This document shows positions 9,399 through 18,903 of a stretch of 64,000 nucleotides of DNA, piece by piece. The notes below the pieces were generated by a model. It was not told the DNA's origin. It did no database searches and worked only from the letters and a program-made list of their open reading frames with translations. This DNA comes from Bacteroides stercorirosoris (lineage in GTDB: Bacteria > Bacteroidota > Bacteroidia > Bacteroidales > Bacteroidaceae): contig NZ_FQZN01000013.1 of NCBI RefSeq assembly GCF_900142015.1, positions 62,001 to 126,000 of the forward strand, written 5' to 3'. Within the stretch, counting starts at the first letter, position 1. Every line of letters starts with the position of its first letter. The position numbers and the translations under genes were made by a program.

Positions 9399-10700
9399 AT
9401 GAAGTTTTCCGAACTACCACTGAATGACCAAGTGCTTGATGCGCTGGAAGCCATGCGCTTCGATGAGTGTACACCCATACAAGAGAAATCTATCCCCGTT
9501 ATACTTGAAGGCAGAGATTTAATAGCCGTAGCACAAACCGGAACCGGTAAGACCGCTGCTTATTTGCTGCCAATACTGAACAAACTTTCTGAAGGCGGAC
9601 ATCCTGAAGATGCTATCAATTGCATTATAATGTCACCCACACGGGAATTGGCACAGCAGATTGACCAGCAGATGGAAGGATTCTCCTATTTTATGCCTGT
9701 TAGTAGTGTGGCCGTCTATGGAGGTAATGACGGAATACTTTTCGAGCAACAAAAGAAAGGGTTGATGCTGGGCGCCGATGTAGTGATAGCTACTCCGGGA
9801 CGTTTGATAGCCCATCTCAGTCTGGGCTATGTGGATCTCTCCCGTGTCTCCTATTTCATCCTCGATGAAGCCGACCGTATGCTCGATATGGGATTTTTCG
9901 ATGATATCATGCAGATTGTGAAGTACTTGCCCAAAGAACGGCAAACTATCATGTTCTCTGCCACCATGCCTGCCAAGATACAACAACTTGCCAATACCAT
10001 TCTCAATAATCCTGCTGAAGTAAAACTTGCGGTTTCCCGTCCTGCTGATAAAATAGTACAGGCAGCCTATGTATGCTACGAAAACCAAAAACTGGGCATA
10101 ATCCGCAGCCTCTTTGCAGAACAAACTCCGGAGCGGGTTATAATCTTTGCATCGTCTAAACTGAAAGTAAAAGAAGTGACGAAGGCTTTGAAAATGATGA
10201 AGTTGAATGTAGGAGAAATGCATTCTGACTTGGAACAGGCGCAACGTGAGCAGGTAATGCATGAATTCAAAGCCGGACGGGTAAATATCCTTGTGGCTAC
10301 CGATATTGTGGCGCGTGGTATTGACATTGACGACATTCGTCTGGTCATTAACTATGACGTGCCACATGATAGCGAAGATTATGTTCATCGCATTGGTCGT
10401 ACGGCACGTGCCAATAATGATGGTGTTGCTCTGACTTTTGTCAACGAGAAGGAACAAAGTAACTTTAAGCAAATAGAAAACTTCCTGGAAAAGGAAATCT
10501 ATAAAATACCTGTGCCGGAGGAATTGGGTGAAGCTCCTGAATATAAACCCCGTAGTTATGATAGAGGACGGCGTAACTTCTCCAAAGGAGGTAGGAATAC
10601 CAATAGAGGTGGTGGAAACGACCAGAAGAAAAGTGCTTCAAAAAGAAGAAATAATGCTCCAAAGAGGAATAGCAATGGTTCAGGGAGCGGTCAGAAATAA
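9399..10700 (+). CDS. DEAD-box ATP-dependent RNA helicase
   Basis: This cytoplasmic RNA helicase of the RhlE/DeaD type remodels structured RNA. Visible motifs in order are the Q motif (FDECTPIQEK, residues 21-30), Walker A AQTGTGKT (45-52), SPTRELAQQ, DEADRMLD, SAT, ARGIDIDD and HRIGRTAR. A basic, glycine-rich tail of about 60 residues (RGRRNFSKGGRNTNRGGG) probably binds RNA without specificity. A strong promoter sits directly upstream and a bidirectional terminator downstream, so it is a single-gene unit. The exact paralogue (rhlE, deaD or csdA) cannot be assigned. Confidence 0.95.
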   Translation: MKFSELPLNDQVLDALEAMRFDECTPIQEKSIPVILEGRDLIAVAQTGTGKTAAYLLPILNKLSEGGHPEDAINCIIMSPTRELAQQIDQQMEGFSYFMPVSSVAVYGGNDGILFEQQKKGLMLGADVVIATPGRLIAHLSLGYVDLSRVSYFILDEADRMLDMGFFDDIMQIVKYLPKERQTIMFSATMPAKIQQLANTILNNPAEVKLAVSRPADKIVQAAYVCYENQKLGIIRSLFAEQTPERVIIFASSKLKVKEVTKALKMMKLNVGEMHSDLEQAQREQVMHEFKAGRVNILVATDIVARGIDIDDIRLVINYDVPHDSEDYVHRIGRTARANNDGVALTFVNEKEQSNFKQIENFLEKEIYKIPVPEELGEAPEYKPRSYDRGRRNFSKGGRNTNRGGGNDQKKSASKRRNNAPKRNSNGSGSGQK

Positions 10701-10723
10701 AAAATCCCTTATAGGTTTTATTT

Positions 10724-10748
10724 AATGGTGGAGTTCTACTCCACCATT
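10724..10748. terminator. Bidirectional terminator between the helicase and a convergent lipoprotein gene
   Basis: AATGGTGGAGT (10724-10734) pairs with its perfect complement at 10738-10748 over a 3-nt loop. T-runs follow on the plus strand and A-rich sequence precedes it, so it can end transcription in both directions. Confidence 0.88.
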
Positions 10749-11533
10749 TTTATATGTAGTTGTTTGTCTGAGTCTATGGTCAGGCTTACGAGATGATAAA
10801 CCGAACTCTCCGGTATTTGGAGCGTTGCCTCATAATGATAGCCTTTTCCGTCTACTCCCATGAAATTCATGTCAGCAAGGATAGTCTGATTCAACTCTTC
10901 TTCCGGAAAGATATTCGCAAACATTTTCTTGGTAATATCTTTTCCATACAGCTGATTTCTTCCTTCATATACACAGATATGTATTACATTGTCGTAATAT
11001 ACATTATCCATGCTGATTCCTTCTTCAGAATAAGCAGTTTTAATGACTTTCATTTGAGAAGGGTTGATATAGACATAGCCTCGATAACGGGTTCCTTTAT
11101 ATACTACCACGCTATCTTTTTTTATTATTTCCTGAATGGAAGGAGTGATTTCTGTTTCCTGACTGGAAAATGCCAGCGTATCTCCCGGATTGTCCGATTT
11201 GTGCAGTTTTACAATCTCATCGGAGAGACTATGGAACCAGAAACTATACTCCGTCTGCCGGTCTATCTTATAAGCCGTGGGTGTATTTCCACGTACATAT
11301 ATCGTATCACGTACAACCTTGAAGTAGACAGGCAGATTCTGCGGGTCGATATAATAAATAGTATCACCGTTAATACGCATTAACGGTATATCTGTCTCGT
11401 CATCCAGCCAGATACCTTGCAATAGTTTTTTTGCGGTTAAGTCTTCCCTACCGGAAGTCTCTCCGTTTTTAGCACCGTTACAAGAAGCCAGCATCATAAC
11501 GAGTACCATGGAAATAGCACCCCACTTTATCAT
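10736..11533 (-). CDS. DUF4738-like lipoprotein of unknown function
   Basis: This is a predicted lipoprotein of 265 residues. The start at 11533 (MIKWGAISMVLVMMLASCNG) gives a clean signal peptide with lipobox LASC. A longer frame starting at 11614 would run into ugd and lacks a signal at its front. The mature part is mostly beta-strand-like, with alternating hydrophobic segments such as YIDPQNLPVYFKVVRDTIYV, and has no catalytic motif I recognise. It resembles the DUF4738 family found in Bacteroides, by memory rather than search. It follows ugd by 25 bp and may be the last gene of the exopolysaccharide operon, though a role in that pathway is not shown. Confidence 0.7.
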   Translation of the reverse strand: MIKWGAISMVLVMMLASCNGAKNGETSGREDLTAKKLLQGIWLDDETDIPLMRINGDTIYYIDPQNLPVYFKVVRDTIYVRGNTPTAYKIDRQTEYSFWFHSLSDEIVKLHKSDNPGDTLAFSSQETEITPSIQEIIKKDSVVVYKGTRYRGYVYINPSQMKVIKTAYSEEGISMDNVYYDNVIHICVYEGRNQLYGKDITKKMFANIFPEEELNQTILADMNFMGVDGKGYHYEATLQIPESSVYHLVSLTIDSDKQLHIKMVE

Positions 11534-11558
11534 AACTCCCTCTGTTTTTGTTTTATTC

Positions 11559-12872
11559 TCAATGGCCGATGCAATGGTAAGAAAAACCTTGCTCTTCCAT
11601 ATCTTTTTTATCATAGATATTACGTCCGTCCAGCACTACCGGCTGTTCCATCGTTTTCTTGATGACTGCCCATGATGGCAAACGGAATTCTTTCCATTCT
11701 GTAACCAGCATCATAGCGTCGGCATCAAGCACAGCATCATACATATCCTTTGCGTAATAAATGCTTTCACCTATTCGGCGGCGGCATTCATCCATCGCGG
11801 CAGGATCGTAAGCACGCACTTTACATCCGGCTTTCAACAATTTATCTATCAAAACCAGTGAGGGTGCTTCGCGCATATCATCCGTTTCCGGCTTGAAAGC
11901 CAGTCCCCATAAGGCAATGGTTTTTCCTTTCAGGTCGTTATTAAAATGTTTGCAGAGCTTGTTGAAAAGGATGCTCTTTTGCGATTCATTTACTTCTTCC
12001 ACCGCATGAAGCACGCGCATCTGATAACCATTCAACTCAGCTGTCTTGATGAGTGCCTTCACGTCTTTTGGGAAGCAGGAACCGCCATAGCCAATACCCG
12101 GATACAAGAATTTCCGTCCGATGCGGGTATCCGAACCGATACCGCTGCGCACCATATTTACGTCTGCACCTACCAATTCACAAAGGTTTGCAATGTCATT
12201 CATAAAACTGATACGGGTGGCAAGCATTGAGTTGGCTGCGTATTTTGTCATCTCGGCAGAAGGAATATCCATGAAGATGACGCGGAAGTTATTCAGTAAA
12301 AACGGTTTATAGAGCTTGCTCATTATTTTTTTTGCACGTTCGGACTCTACTCCCACCACTACACGGTCAGGACTCATAAAGTCGTTAATGGCGTTACCCT
12401 CTTTCAGGAATTCGGGGTTGGATGCTACATCAAATCCTATGTTGACACCTCTTTTATCCAGTTCCTCCTGAATGGCAGCACGCACTTTCTTTGCTGTACC
12501 TACGGGAACGGTACTTTTGGTGACTACCAGCATATACTTCTGCATATTCCGTCCGATGGTACGGGCAACTTCGAGCACGTAGCTAAGATCGGCGCTTCCA
12601 TCTTCGTCAGGAGGAGTACCAACGGCACTGAAGACGACTTCCACATCGTTCAGACAACTTTCCAGTGAGGTTGTGAAGTGCAGGCGACCGGCTTTTACAT
12701 TGCGGTTCACCATCTCTTCCAATCCACTCTCATAGATGGGGATGACGCCTTTCTTCAATGCTTCTATTTTTTCACTGTTGGTGTCTACACAAATAACGTT
12801 GACGCCAATTTCTGCAAAACAGGTTCCAGTCACCAGACCGACATATCCTGTACCGACGATAGCTGCTTTCAT
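11559..12872 (-). CDS. ugd: UDP-glucose 6-dehydrogenase
   Basis: The enzyme oxidises UDP-glucose to UDP-glucuronate with two NAD+, supplying acidic sugar for exopolysaccharide. The N-terminal Rossmann motif is VGTGYVG (residues 6-12). GTPPDEDGSADLSYV and STVPVGT follow, and the catalytic cysteine is Cys266 in GYGGSCFPKD. The C-terminal domain contains WGLAFKPETDDMREAPS. At 437 residues it has normal length. It is the penultimate or last gene of the minus-strand polysaccharide operon, 9 bp after rfbC. Confidence 0.96.
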   Translation of the reverse strand: MKAAIVGTGYVGLVTGTCFAEIGVNVICVDTNSEKIEALKKGVIPIYESGLEEMVNRNVKAGRLHFTTSLESCLNDVEVVFSAVGTPPDEDGSADLSYVLEVARTIGRNMQKYMLVVTKSTVPVGTAKKVRAAIQEELDKRGVNIGFDVASNPEFLKEGNAINDFMSPDRVVVGVESERAKKIMSKLYKPFLLNNFRVIFMDIPSAEMTKYAANSMLATRISFMNDIANLCELVGADVNMVRSGIGSDTRIGRKFLYPGIGYGGSCFPKDVKALIKTAELNGYQMRVLHAVEEVNESQKSILFNKLCKHFNNDLKGKTIALWGLAFKPETDDMREAPSLVLIDKLLKAGCKVRAYDPAAMDECRRRIGESIYYAKDMYDAVLDADAMMLVTEWKEFRLPSWAVIKKTMEQPVVLDGRNIYDKKDMEEQGFSYHCIGH

Positions 12873-12881
12873 ACTCTTTAA

Positions 12882-13427
12882 TTAAAAATATACCGCCTCC
12901 CGGAAAAGTGGAGCGACTTTATCTTTGGGGGATAATAGTAATTGTTCTTCGGCAACAGGCCAGTCTATGCCTATCGTTTCGTCATTGAAACGGATAGAAG
13001 CTTCTGCCTGCGGAGTATAGGCATTATCGACTTTATAGGTGAAAACAGCTTCATCACTGAGCACCAGAAACCCATGAGCAAATCCACGGGGAATGAAAAG
13101 CTGGCGTTGGTTCTCTTCACTCAATTCCGCACTAACGTACTTACCGAATGTCGGAGATGATTGGCGCAGGTCTACCGCTACGTCCAGCACTTTTCCTTTA
13201 ATGACACGTACCAGCTTGGCCTGGCAATATTCGCCCTTCTGATAGTGCAACCCGCGCAACACGCCGAAAGAGGATTTCGATTCGTTGTCCTGAATGAAAT
13301 GGACGTTGCCGACGTGCGCTTTGAACTCCTCTTCTTTGAAGGCTTCCATGAAATAACCGCGTTCGTCACGAAATACTTTCGGTTCAATCAGCCATACACC
13401 ATCAATTTCCGTTTGTATGTAATTCAT
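12882..13427 (-). CDS. rfbC: dTDP-4-dehydrorhamnose 3,5-epimerase
   Basis: This cupin-fold epimerase makes dTDP-4-keto-L-rhamnose, the third step of dTDP-L-rhamnose synthesis. DERGYFMEAFKEEEF, SKSSFGVLRGLHYQ (with the catalytic His), VRVIKGKVLDVAVDLR and FIPRGFAHGFLVLSD are family signatures. The length of 181 residues is normal. rfbA, rfbB and rfbD are not in this window, so the rest of the pathway must be encoded elsewhere. The gene is 5 bp from the wzi gene and part of the operon. Confidence 0.95.
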   Translation of the reverse strand: MNYIQTEIDGVWLIEPKVFRDERGYFMEAFKEEEFKAHVGNVHFIQDNESKSSFGVLRGLHYQKGEYCQAKLVRVIKGKVLDVAVDLRQSSPTFGKYVSAELSEENQRQLFIPRGFAHGFLVLSDEAVFTYKVDNAYTPQAEASIRFNDETIGIDWPVAEEQLLLSPKDKVAPLFREAVYF

Positions 13428-13432
13428 CTTTT

Positions 13433-14869
13433 TCAGAATGTTTTATGTACTTTCAACTGGCAACCTAAATTGTCGCCATATATCTCTCCGATGTCGAAAG
13501 CGACGGAAGCATTGAAGCGCCATCCCTTCCATTTACGGGGAGCATAGAAAACTGATGCAAAAGTAGAAAAATTTTCTAATATATCGGGTATAGGTTTGAA
13601 AGGAGTTCCCCAAGTTTTATTATATGATAGTTTTGCGAAGTAAGTCCACTCTTTGCTGATGTCTCCGCTCCACCCCAAATGCATTGCCCGGATGCGGTTG
13701 TATTTGAAGGTCATGTCACCGTCTTTGTTGTAGATGGGGGAAGTAATCAAAGGGTTGGCCATAGTCATTCCCCAGTGTACCCAGCCGGGGTACCAGTCAT
13801 TATTATAATAATCGTCGGCACCTCCCGTTTTCTCTACTACGGTGAAATCCACTCCATGCATCGGACCGCTCTGGTTAGTAGTCTGATAGTACTCCAGTAC
13901 GAAACCGTTGATAGCCTGTTTATGATTAGATTTGTATTCGATGCCCCACAGACCGTCAAATCCGTTAAGTTTGCCCATTCCGCTGAAATCATCGTAATAA
14001 TTTTCCAGATAAGCGCTGATGGAGAAATCCTCATGACGATAAGTCATCCGAATATGTTCGCTACCCATAAAATTGCCTTGATAGGCTATTTGTTCACCCT
14101 CCGGACTACTGTCATCTCCACGGCTGGGAATGAATACTTTGAAATAATCTTTCCAGCTATTTCCAAGATCTCCGGCATCCATTCCATCGCTCTTATAACC
14201 ACCGAACTGTACATCCAGACTCATTCCTAAATCCAGTTGCCATTTACCTTGTGGCACACCAATGCGAAGGAAACCGCTTTTATGGTGATATTTGATACTC
14301 TTGGTATACCAATAATCCACTCCTACCTGATTTTTCTGATAATTGTTGTCAGTAAACCATCCGTATGAAATTTCCGCTTTTAAAGCAAGGCGGGGCAAAA
14401 TCTGTACATACTCCGGCAAACCAATCCAAACCTGTGGAATAGGTCTTGCATTACCTGACCAGGTCAGGCCGCCACTACTTAATTGTTGGTTTAATAATGG
14501 AGAGTCAATTTCCTTACTACCAATAGATAATCCTAACCATTTATATCGAATATCAGCATATGCCTGCTGTAATATGAAGGTGGATGTGAAACCGGAAGCC
14601 ACTGCCATATCCAAGCCACCTTCTAATCTCCAATGACGAATTGTATCTGTATAGAATGCTCCCCCTCTCAGATAAGTATTATTGTCAATTGAGGAAAATC
14701 CATGTTGATTACTTACCTGCCACATGGGAGTATTGTCACCAGTATGGACAGATGCACCGTATTCAACGAAAGAAGAGACATTTTGTCGCTTCAGTCCGCC
14801 CTGTGCTTTCATTATTGACGAAGCAGGGCAACATAACAGGATGGCAAGAATATACCAGGATGTACGCAT
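13433..14869 (-). CDS. Capsule assembly Wzi family outer-membrane protein
   Basis: This 478-residue protein has a signal peptide (MRTSWYILAILLCCPASSIM) and a beta-barrel-like body with many aromatic alternating strands. VSSFVEYGASVHTGDNTPMW at the N-terminus and the repeated patterns around WLGLSIGSKEIDSPLLNQQL are characteristic of Wzi-like capsule assembly proteins, which help retain or organise surface polysaccharide on the outer membrane. Placement between the initiating sugar transferase and rfbC in a polysaccharide operon supports this. The family name is from memory of homologues and no database was consulted. Confidence 0.85.
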   Translation of the reverse strand: MRTSWYILAILLCCPASSIMKAQGGLKRQNVSSFVEYGASVHTGDNTPMWQVSNQHGFSSIDNNTYLRGGAFYTDTIRHWRLEGGLDMAVASGFTSTFILQQAYADIRYKWLGLSIGSKEIDSPLLNQQLSSGGLTWSGNARPIPQVWIGLPEYVQILPRLALKAEISYGWFTDNNYQKNQVGVDYWYTKSIKYHHKSGFLRIGVPQGKWQLDLGMSLDVQFGGYKSDGMDAGDLGNSWKDYFKVFIPSRGDDSSPEGEQIAYQGNFMGSEHIRMTYRHEDFSISAYLENYYDDFSGMGKLNGFDGLWGIEYKSNHKQAINGFVLEYYQTTNQSGPMHGVDFTVVEKTGGADDYYNNDWYPGWVHWGMTMANPLITSPIYNKDGDMTFKYNRIRAMHLGWSGDISKEWTYFAKLSYNKTWGTPFKPIPDILENFSTFASVFYAPRKWKGWRFNASVAFDIGEIYGDNLGCQLKVHKTF

Positions 14870-14872
14870 AGA

Positions 14873-15493
14873 TTATCGGAATATTATTTTTAATGTCTTG
14901 AACATGATTTTCATATCCAATGCCAATGACCAATGTTCTATATACCAGATATCATATTCCACCCTTTTCTTCATTTTATCCGGTTTTTCCGTCTCACCGC
15001 GCAAGTTGTGTACTTGTGCCCAACCGGTTATTCCCGGCTTCACCAGAAGCCTTTTGTTGTAGTCGGGAATAATACTGCAATACTGCTCTGTATGAATCAA
15101 CATGTGTGGGCGTGGACCTACGATAGACATCTCTCCTTTCAGCACGTTCCAGAATTGAGGTAACTCATCAATGCTGGTGATACGTAAGAAGCGTCCAAGC
15201 GGAGTGATACGAGGATCGTCATCGTATGCCTGTTGCGTATCAGATTCCCTATTCGGCAACATCGAACGAAATTTATAACAAGTAAACTCCCGTTTATATT
15301 GTCCATTCCTTTTTTGTGAGAATATTATTTTACCGGGCATCTTTATCTTGATGCAACATCCTATGATGATATATGCCCATGGATATATCAGAATTAGGAT
15401 TATTGAGGCAAATACGATATCTAATATTCGTTTAAGAATTCGGTTGCATTTCCGTTGCAGGGGGAAATGATATGCTGGATAATGTATATTCAT
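14873..15493 (-). CDS. Initiating sugar transferase (undecaprenyl-phosphate sugar phosphotransferase family)
   Basis: The enzyme transfers a sugar-1-phosphate to undecaprenyl phosphate and so starts repeat-unit assembly at the inner membrane. One membrane segment (about residues 25-47, DIVFASIILILIYPWAYIII) precedes the catalytic domain. Visible motifs are FSQKRNGQ, YKFRSML, PLGRFLRITSIDELPQFWNV, KGEMSIVGPRP and KPGITGWAQVHNLRGE. At 206 residues it is the short, PglC/WcaJ-core type without the extra N-terminal membrane domain. It is followed closely by wzi. Confidence 0.93.
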   Translation of the reverse strand: MNIHYPAYHFPLQRKCNRILKRILDIVFASIILILIYPWAYIIIGCCIKIKMPGKIIFSQKRNGQYKREFTCYKFRSMLPNRESDTQQAYDDDPRITPLGRFLRITSIDELPQFWNVLKGEMSIVGPRPHMLIHTEQYCSIIPDYNKRLLVKPGITGWAQVHNLRGETEKPDKMKKRVEYDIWYIEHWSLALDMKIMFKTLKIIFR

Positions 15494-15550
15494 ACTAAAA
15501 CACTACAATACTCTTGACTTATGAAACGGCAAATCTTTTCCTATATTGTT

Positions 15551-16648
15551 TTATACTATCAAAGAATCATAAATTTTTTTAGTACGTAGGGCGATATACG
15601 GCCAATTGTATGCTGAAAGATTATAAGTAATCCGTTCAGTCTGAATACTTTCTATTCTCTTTTCTAATGTTTGTTGCATATCGGTGAAATCACCGCTTTT
15701 AAAGTAACACTCATCCGGTAATCCTATTTCTTTATTTGCCGGTATATCACTTGCAAGTATTGGAGTGCCATAACTCATGGCTTCAAGTAGTGCAATGGGT
15801 AAACCTTCATGGGTAGACGGCAATACAAATAATCTCGCATATGCATATAACTCCGCAAGTTTTTCTCCCTTTACAAAGCCTGCCAGACATATATTTTTCT
15901 CATCTCTGCATGCTTCTTTCAATTTTTGTACATAGCTATCCTGATGATCGGCACTGCCGACTATGACCAACTTCAAAGATGGTGAAGAAAGCTGTTTGAA
16001 TACTTCTACCAGCTTGTCGAAGCCTTTTTCTTTCACAAGTCGTCCTACGGCTAAAATGTAATTATATTCCGTCAGCCCTAAGCCTTGAATGAAGTCAGTA
16101 CCGGGTGTTTGGGAAATGGCTTTAACTCCATTATGTATCAGTGTAATGTTTTTCTTCGAAGGATATTTATGTAAAATCATCTGCCGTATATGTTCTGCAA
16201 TCACGATTATATGATTTGCATAATGTATCCCTGCTTTTTCTCCTGTACGGAGTATCCATTTGGCAAGATTTCCCCATTTTTCACGGTTGTAGTCCGGGCC
16301 ATGATGCGTCACTACCACTTTCGTGCCCAGCATACGTGCTATCGGGGTCATCAGAGCCGGACCTACTGCATGAATATGTACAATGTCGGCTCCTATTCTT
16401 CGAGCATACAATACAGCCAGAAAAGTGTGCAGAAAGGCCTCCAGATACTTGTTTCGCACCACCTTTATATCCTTTATGGTAACTTGTCTGTACGTTTTTA
16501 CAGTATGGTCTATTGCATAGTCGGGACGACGAACAACAATAATTTCATGTTGCTTATCTGCAATTAGCGGATAGAGTTCCTCGCAATGCGTTTCTATCCC
16601 TCCTTGTATGCCGGGAATGCCTCTGGTACCGGTGACTACTATCTTCAT
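15551..16648 (-). CDS. Family 4 glycosyltransferase
   Basis: This is a 365-residue GT-B enzyme of the retaining GT4 type. TRGIPGIQGGIETHCEELYP is the donor-side N-terminal loop seen in one GT4 subgroup. GRLVKEKGFDKLVEVF and STHEGLPIALLEAMSYGTPIL (the E-x7-E motif) lie in the C-terminal Rossmann domain. It probably adds one sugar of the repeat unit on the cytoplasmic face; donor and acceptor cannot be read from sequence. The start overlaps the radical SAM gene stop by 4 bp, implying translational coupling. Confidence 0.9.
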   Translation of the reverse strand: MKIVVTGTRGIPGIQGGIETHCEELYPLIADKQHEIIVVRRPDYAIDHTVKTYRQVTIKDIKVVRNKYLEAFLHTFLAVLYARRIGADIVHIHAVGPALMTPIARMLGTKVVVTHHGPDYNREKWGNLAKWILRTGEKAGIHYANHIIVIAEHIRQMILHKYPSKKNITLIHNGVKAISQTPGTDFIQGLGLTEYNYILAVGRLVKEKGFDKLVEVFKQLSSPSLKLVIVGSADHQDSYVQKLKEACRDEKNICLAGFVKGEKLAELYAYARLFVLPSTHEGLPIALLEAMSYGTPILASDIPANKEIGLPDECYFKSGDFTDMQQTLEKRIESIQTERITYNLSAYNWPYIALRTKKIYDSLIV

Positions 16649-17667
16649 TCCTCTTTATCGTCTAAGGTTATGGAATATCCCAGTAGCGACTGTAGCTTTT
16701 GATATAATACCCACCTCATTGGGGTAGCTATATATTTTTTCATGACCGGAGCAGCCGTTCCTACCATCCAGCAATTTTTAGGACACTCGCGTACACGTTT
16801 TCTGATACGTTCAGCTTGTTCGCCTCTCCATAATTCCTCGAAAGAAGACATGGTACGGATATTCCCCATACTTTCTTTCCAGTATTTGCTTTCCAGCCCA
16901 TTGCAGGGATAAATGTCGCCGTAAGGATCTACAAAGAAATTAACCAATCCCGCTTCACAAGGCAGCAAACGAGGTTTTCCTTTGATATAATTAATTAATC
17001 CCCAGTTAAAGTAAGCCCGAAACCAGGATTTCGGATGCTTTTCTTTTAATTGCCACTCTATTAATTTACCAAAATTGCTACAAACTTCTGTTTGGTTGGT
17101 AATCACATTATCTGTTTTATGAAAGTAATATGAGTTATGCAGAGCCGCAGTTGCAAATTCCATTCCCAGCGAGCGGGACAAACGGTATAGCGAAAGCATA
17201 TCAGCTGAATTGGAGTTGGAAACTGTAATTCCGAAACCTATATCTTTCACTCCCATCTCCTTTAGTTGCAACAAGGTACGAAGTCCCTTATCAAACCCGC
17301 CTTGTCTTCCTCGAAGTTCATCATTCTTCAAGGACAATCCTTCAATACTAATACGTATCCCTATTTTAGGAAACTTTTCGGCTAAACGGATAATACGTTC
17401 TTCAAACCATCCTGAAGTTGAGATAACGACGCGAGGAGATTTACGGAATGCTACTTTTACGATTTCCTCCAGATCTTCCCGGATAAAAGGTTCTCCCCCT
17501 GTGATATTTATGAATTTTACTTTCGGAAGTTTTTCAATTTCCGCCGGACTGATTTCATTATCTTTATCTGTGGGATTTTGCCATATATTACACATCTGGC
17601 ACTGCATCGGGCAGCGATATGTAACAATGATACACATATCAGTGGGCGAATTTATAGCGGATTTCAT
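16645..17667 (-). CDS. Radical SAM protein with SPASM-like C-terminus in the polysaccharide operon
   Basis: The protein has 340 residues. The radical SAM cluster motif is CxxxCxxC at Cys19, Cys23 and Cys26 (RCPMQCQMCNIW), followed by the SAM-binding NITGGEPFIRED. The C-terminal part has further cysteines in CEAGLVNFF, YPCNGLE and CPKNCW, like a SPASM/twitch domain holding an auxiliary Fe-S cluster. Such proteins modify peptides, sugars or cofactors by radical chemistry; the substrate here is unknown. It sits between two glycosyltransferase genes and overlaps the next by 4 bp, so a role in modifying the polysaccharide or its precursor is a reasonable inference, not shown. Confidence 0.88.
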   Translation of the reverse strand: MKSAINSPTDMCIIVTYRCPMQCQMCNIWQNPTDKDNEISPAEIEKLPKVKFINITGGEPFIREDLEEIVKVAFRKSPRVVISTSGWFEERIIRLAEKFPKIGIRISIEGLSLKNDELRGRQGGFDKGLRTLLQLKEMGVKDIGFGITVSNSNSADMLSLYRLSRSLGMEFATAALHNSYYFHKTDNVITNQTEVCSNFGKLIEWQLKEKHPKSWFRAYFNWGLINYIKGKPRLLPCEAGLVNFFVDPYGDIYPCNGLESKYWKESMGNIRTMSSFEELWRGEQAERIRKRVRECPKNCWMVGTAAPVMKKYIATPMRWVLYQKLQSLLGYSITLDDKEE

Positions 17668-17704
17668 ATATATGTAGTTTATTTGTTTGCAAAAATACTA
17701 TTTT

Positions 17705-18901
17705 TCACTCCTTTCCTACTATTTCAAGCCACTTTTGATAATAATGCTCACCAGAGTAGCGTTGCAATGCAGCGGTGGATAATTTATTTCGATTGGCAGA
17801 AACAACAGTATTGAACATTTTAGTAATGAGTGAAGGCAATTCTTCATCTTGAGTGAAAAGGTGATTAAAGCTGCAGGTTTCTACTAATTCCGGTATGCCC
17901 CCCATATTCCGTCCTAACACAGGAGTACCACAACACATGGATTCTATTACGCTCAATGGGTTATTTTCATAACAAATAGAAGGAATGACAGTAAATGATA
18001 TTTTCTTGAGTAATTCAATAGTATCCTTTGCCCCCAGGTGTCCGAGAAAGATTATGTTATTTGCAGTATATTTCTTCTTCAGGTCAGCATCTAAAGGCCC
18101 GCTACCGGCAATATATAATTTATAAGGCAAACGAGAGGCAGCTTTTAAAAGCGACTCAATTCCTTTTTCTTGTGAAAGTCGTCCTATATATGCATATGCT
18201 TCTTCCCGTATGGGGTTGGGGGTATTTATTATATACTGCACTTGTTCTTCTCCAATGAAGTTATTAATGACCTGCAGTTTATTGGCCGGATATCCTCCTT
18301 GCTGCATTTTTTCCGCCATGAACTGACTGGGACAGATAAAACTATTTGTCCATAATGAGAGCTTGTTCTTATTCCAGTTCATGGCTTCTCCCCAAGCCAA
18401 TAGGCTTGCCAGAAAACTATTCTTCATGCATTTACGGAGTAGTACTTGCTTTTTATCCGTAAAGCATGCTTCACAGGTATTTCCTTTACAAAGACAGCTA
18501 TATGAAGGGCAAATCAGTTTATAGTCATGGAGTGTCCAGATTACTTTGATCCCTCTTTGGTATGCCAGTTTCGCAATTATAGGTGAAAGATACGAATGAA
18601 TATTGTTCAGGTGCACAACATCAGGCCGAAATTCATCTAAAAGTTTTTTGAAGTTTTGCGCTACTCCTGTCCCCCATATAATGCGGTTGGCAGCTTTTAT
18701 TTTTCCTTGCAGATTCCTCGCCGAGAAGCTTATTTCTTCGGCAAAATATCTATTTTTTTCACATACTATATTTTGTGGATAACTCATTGCATAGAGACAC
18801 ACGTCATGCCCTGCATTACATAATAATTGTTTCAGATTTAGGGAGTGGATGCAGTCACCTCCCCGAAGATATAGGAACTTATTTACAATGAGAATTCTCA
18901 T
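17705..18901 (-). CDS. Family 4 glycosyltransferase with an inserted cysteine cluster
   Basis: This GT-B glycosyltransferase has 398 residues. The start at 18901 (MRILIVNKFLYLRGGDCIHS) is chosen because it matches the usual N-terminus of the family and lies 2 bp after the previous gene's stop. A longer frame reaches back into that gene. The C-terminal half shows GRLSQEKGIESLL and VIESMCCGTPVLGRNMGG. A cluster of cysteines, CPSYSCLCKGNTCEACF, lies in the acceptor domain; similar clusters occur in some GT4 enzymes of surface polysaccharide loci. The sugar specificity is unknown. Confidence 0.9.
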   Translation of the reverse strand: MRILIVNKFLYLRGGDCIHSLNLKQLLCNAGHDVCLYAMSYPQNIVCEKNRYFAEEISFSARNLQGKIKAANRIIWGTGVAQNFKKLLDEFRPDVVHLNNIHSYLSPIIAKLAYQRGIKVIWTLHDYKLICPSYSCLCKGNTCEACFTDKKQVLLRKCMKNSFLASLLAWGEAMNWNKNKLSLWTNSFICPSQFMAEKMQQGGYPANKLQVINNFIGEEQVQYIINTPNPIREEAYAYIGRLSQEKGIESLLKAASRLPYKLYIAGSGPLDADLKKKYTANNIIFLGHLGAKDTIELLKKISFTVIPSICYENNPLSVIESMCCGTPVLGRNMGGIPELVETCSFNHLFTQDEELPSLITKMFNTVVSANRNKLSTAALQRYSGEHYYQKWLEIVGKE

Positions 18902-18903
18902 AG

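Noticed and set aside
9633..10472. Minus-strand frame of 279 codons opposite the DEAD-box helicase
   Set aside because: The plus-strand frame has all helicase motifs and a consensus promoter; the antisense frame has no recognisable feature.
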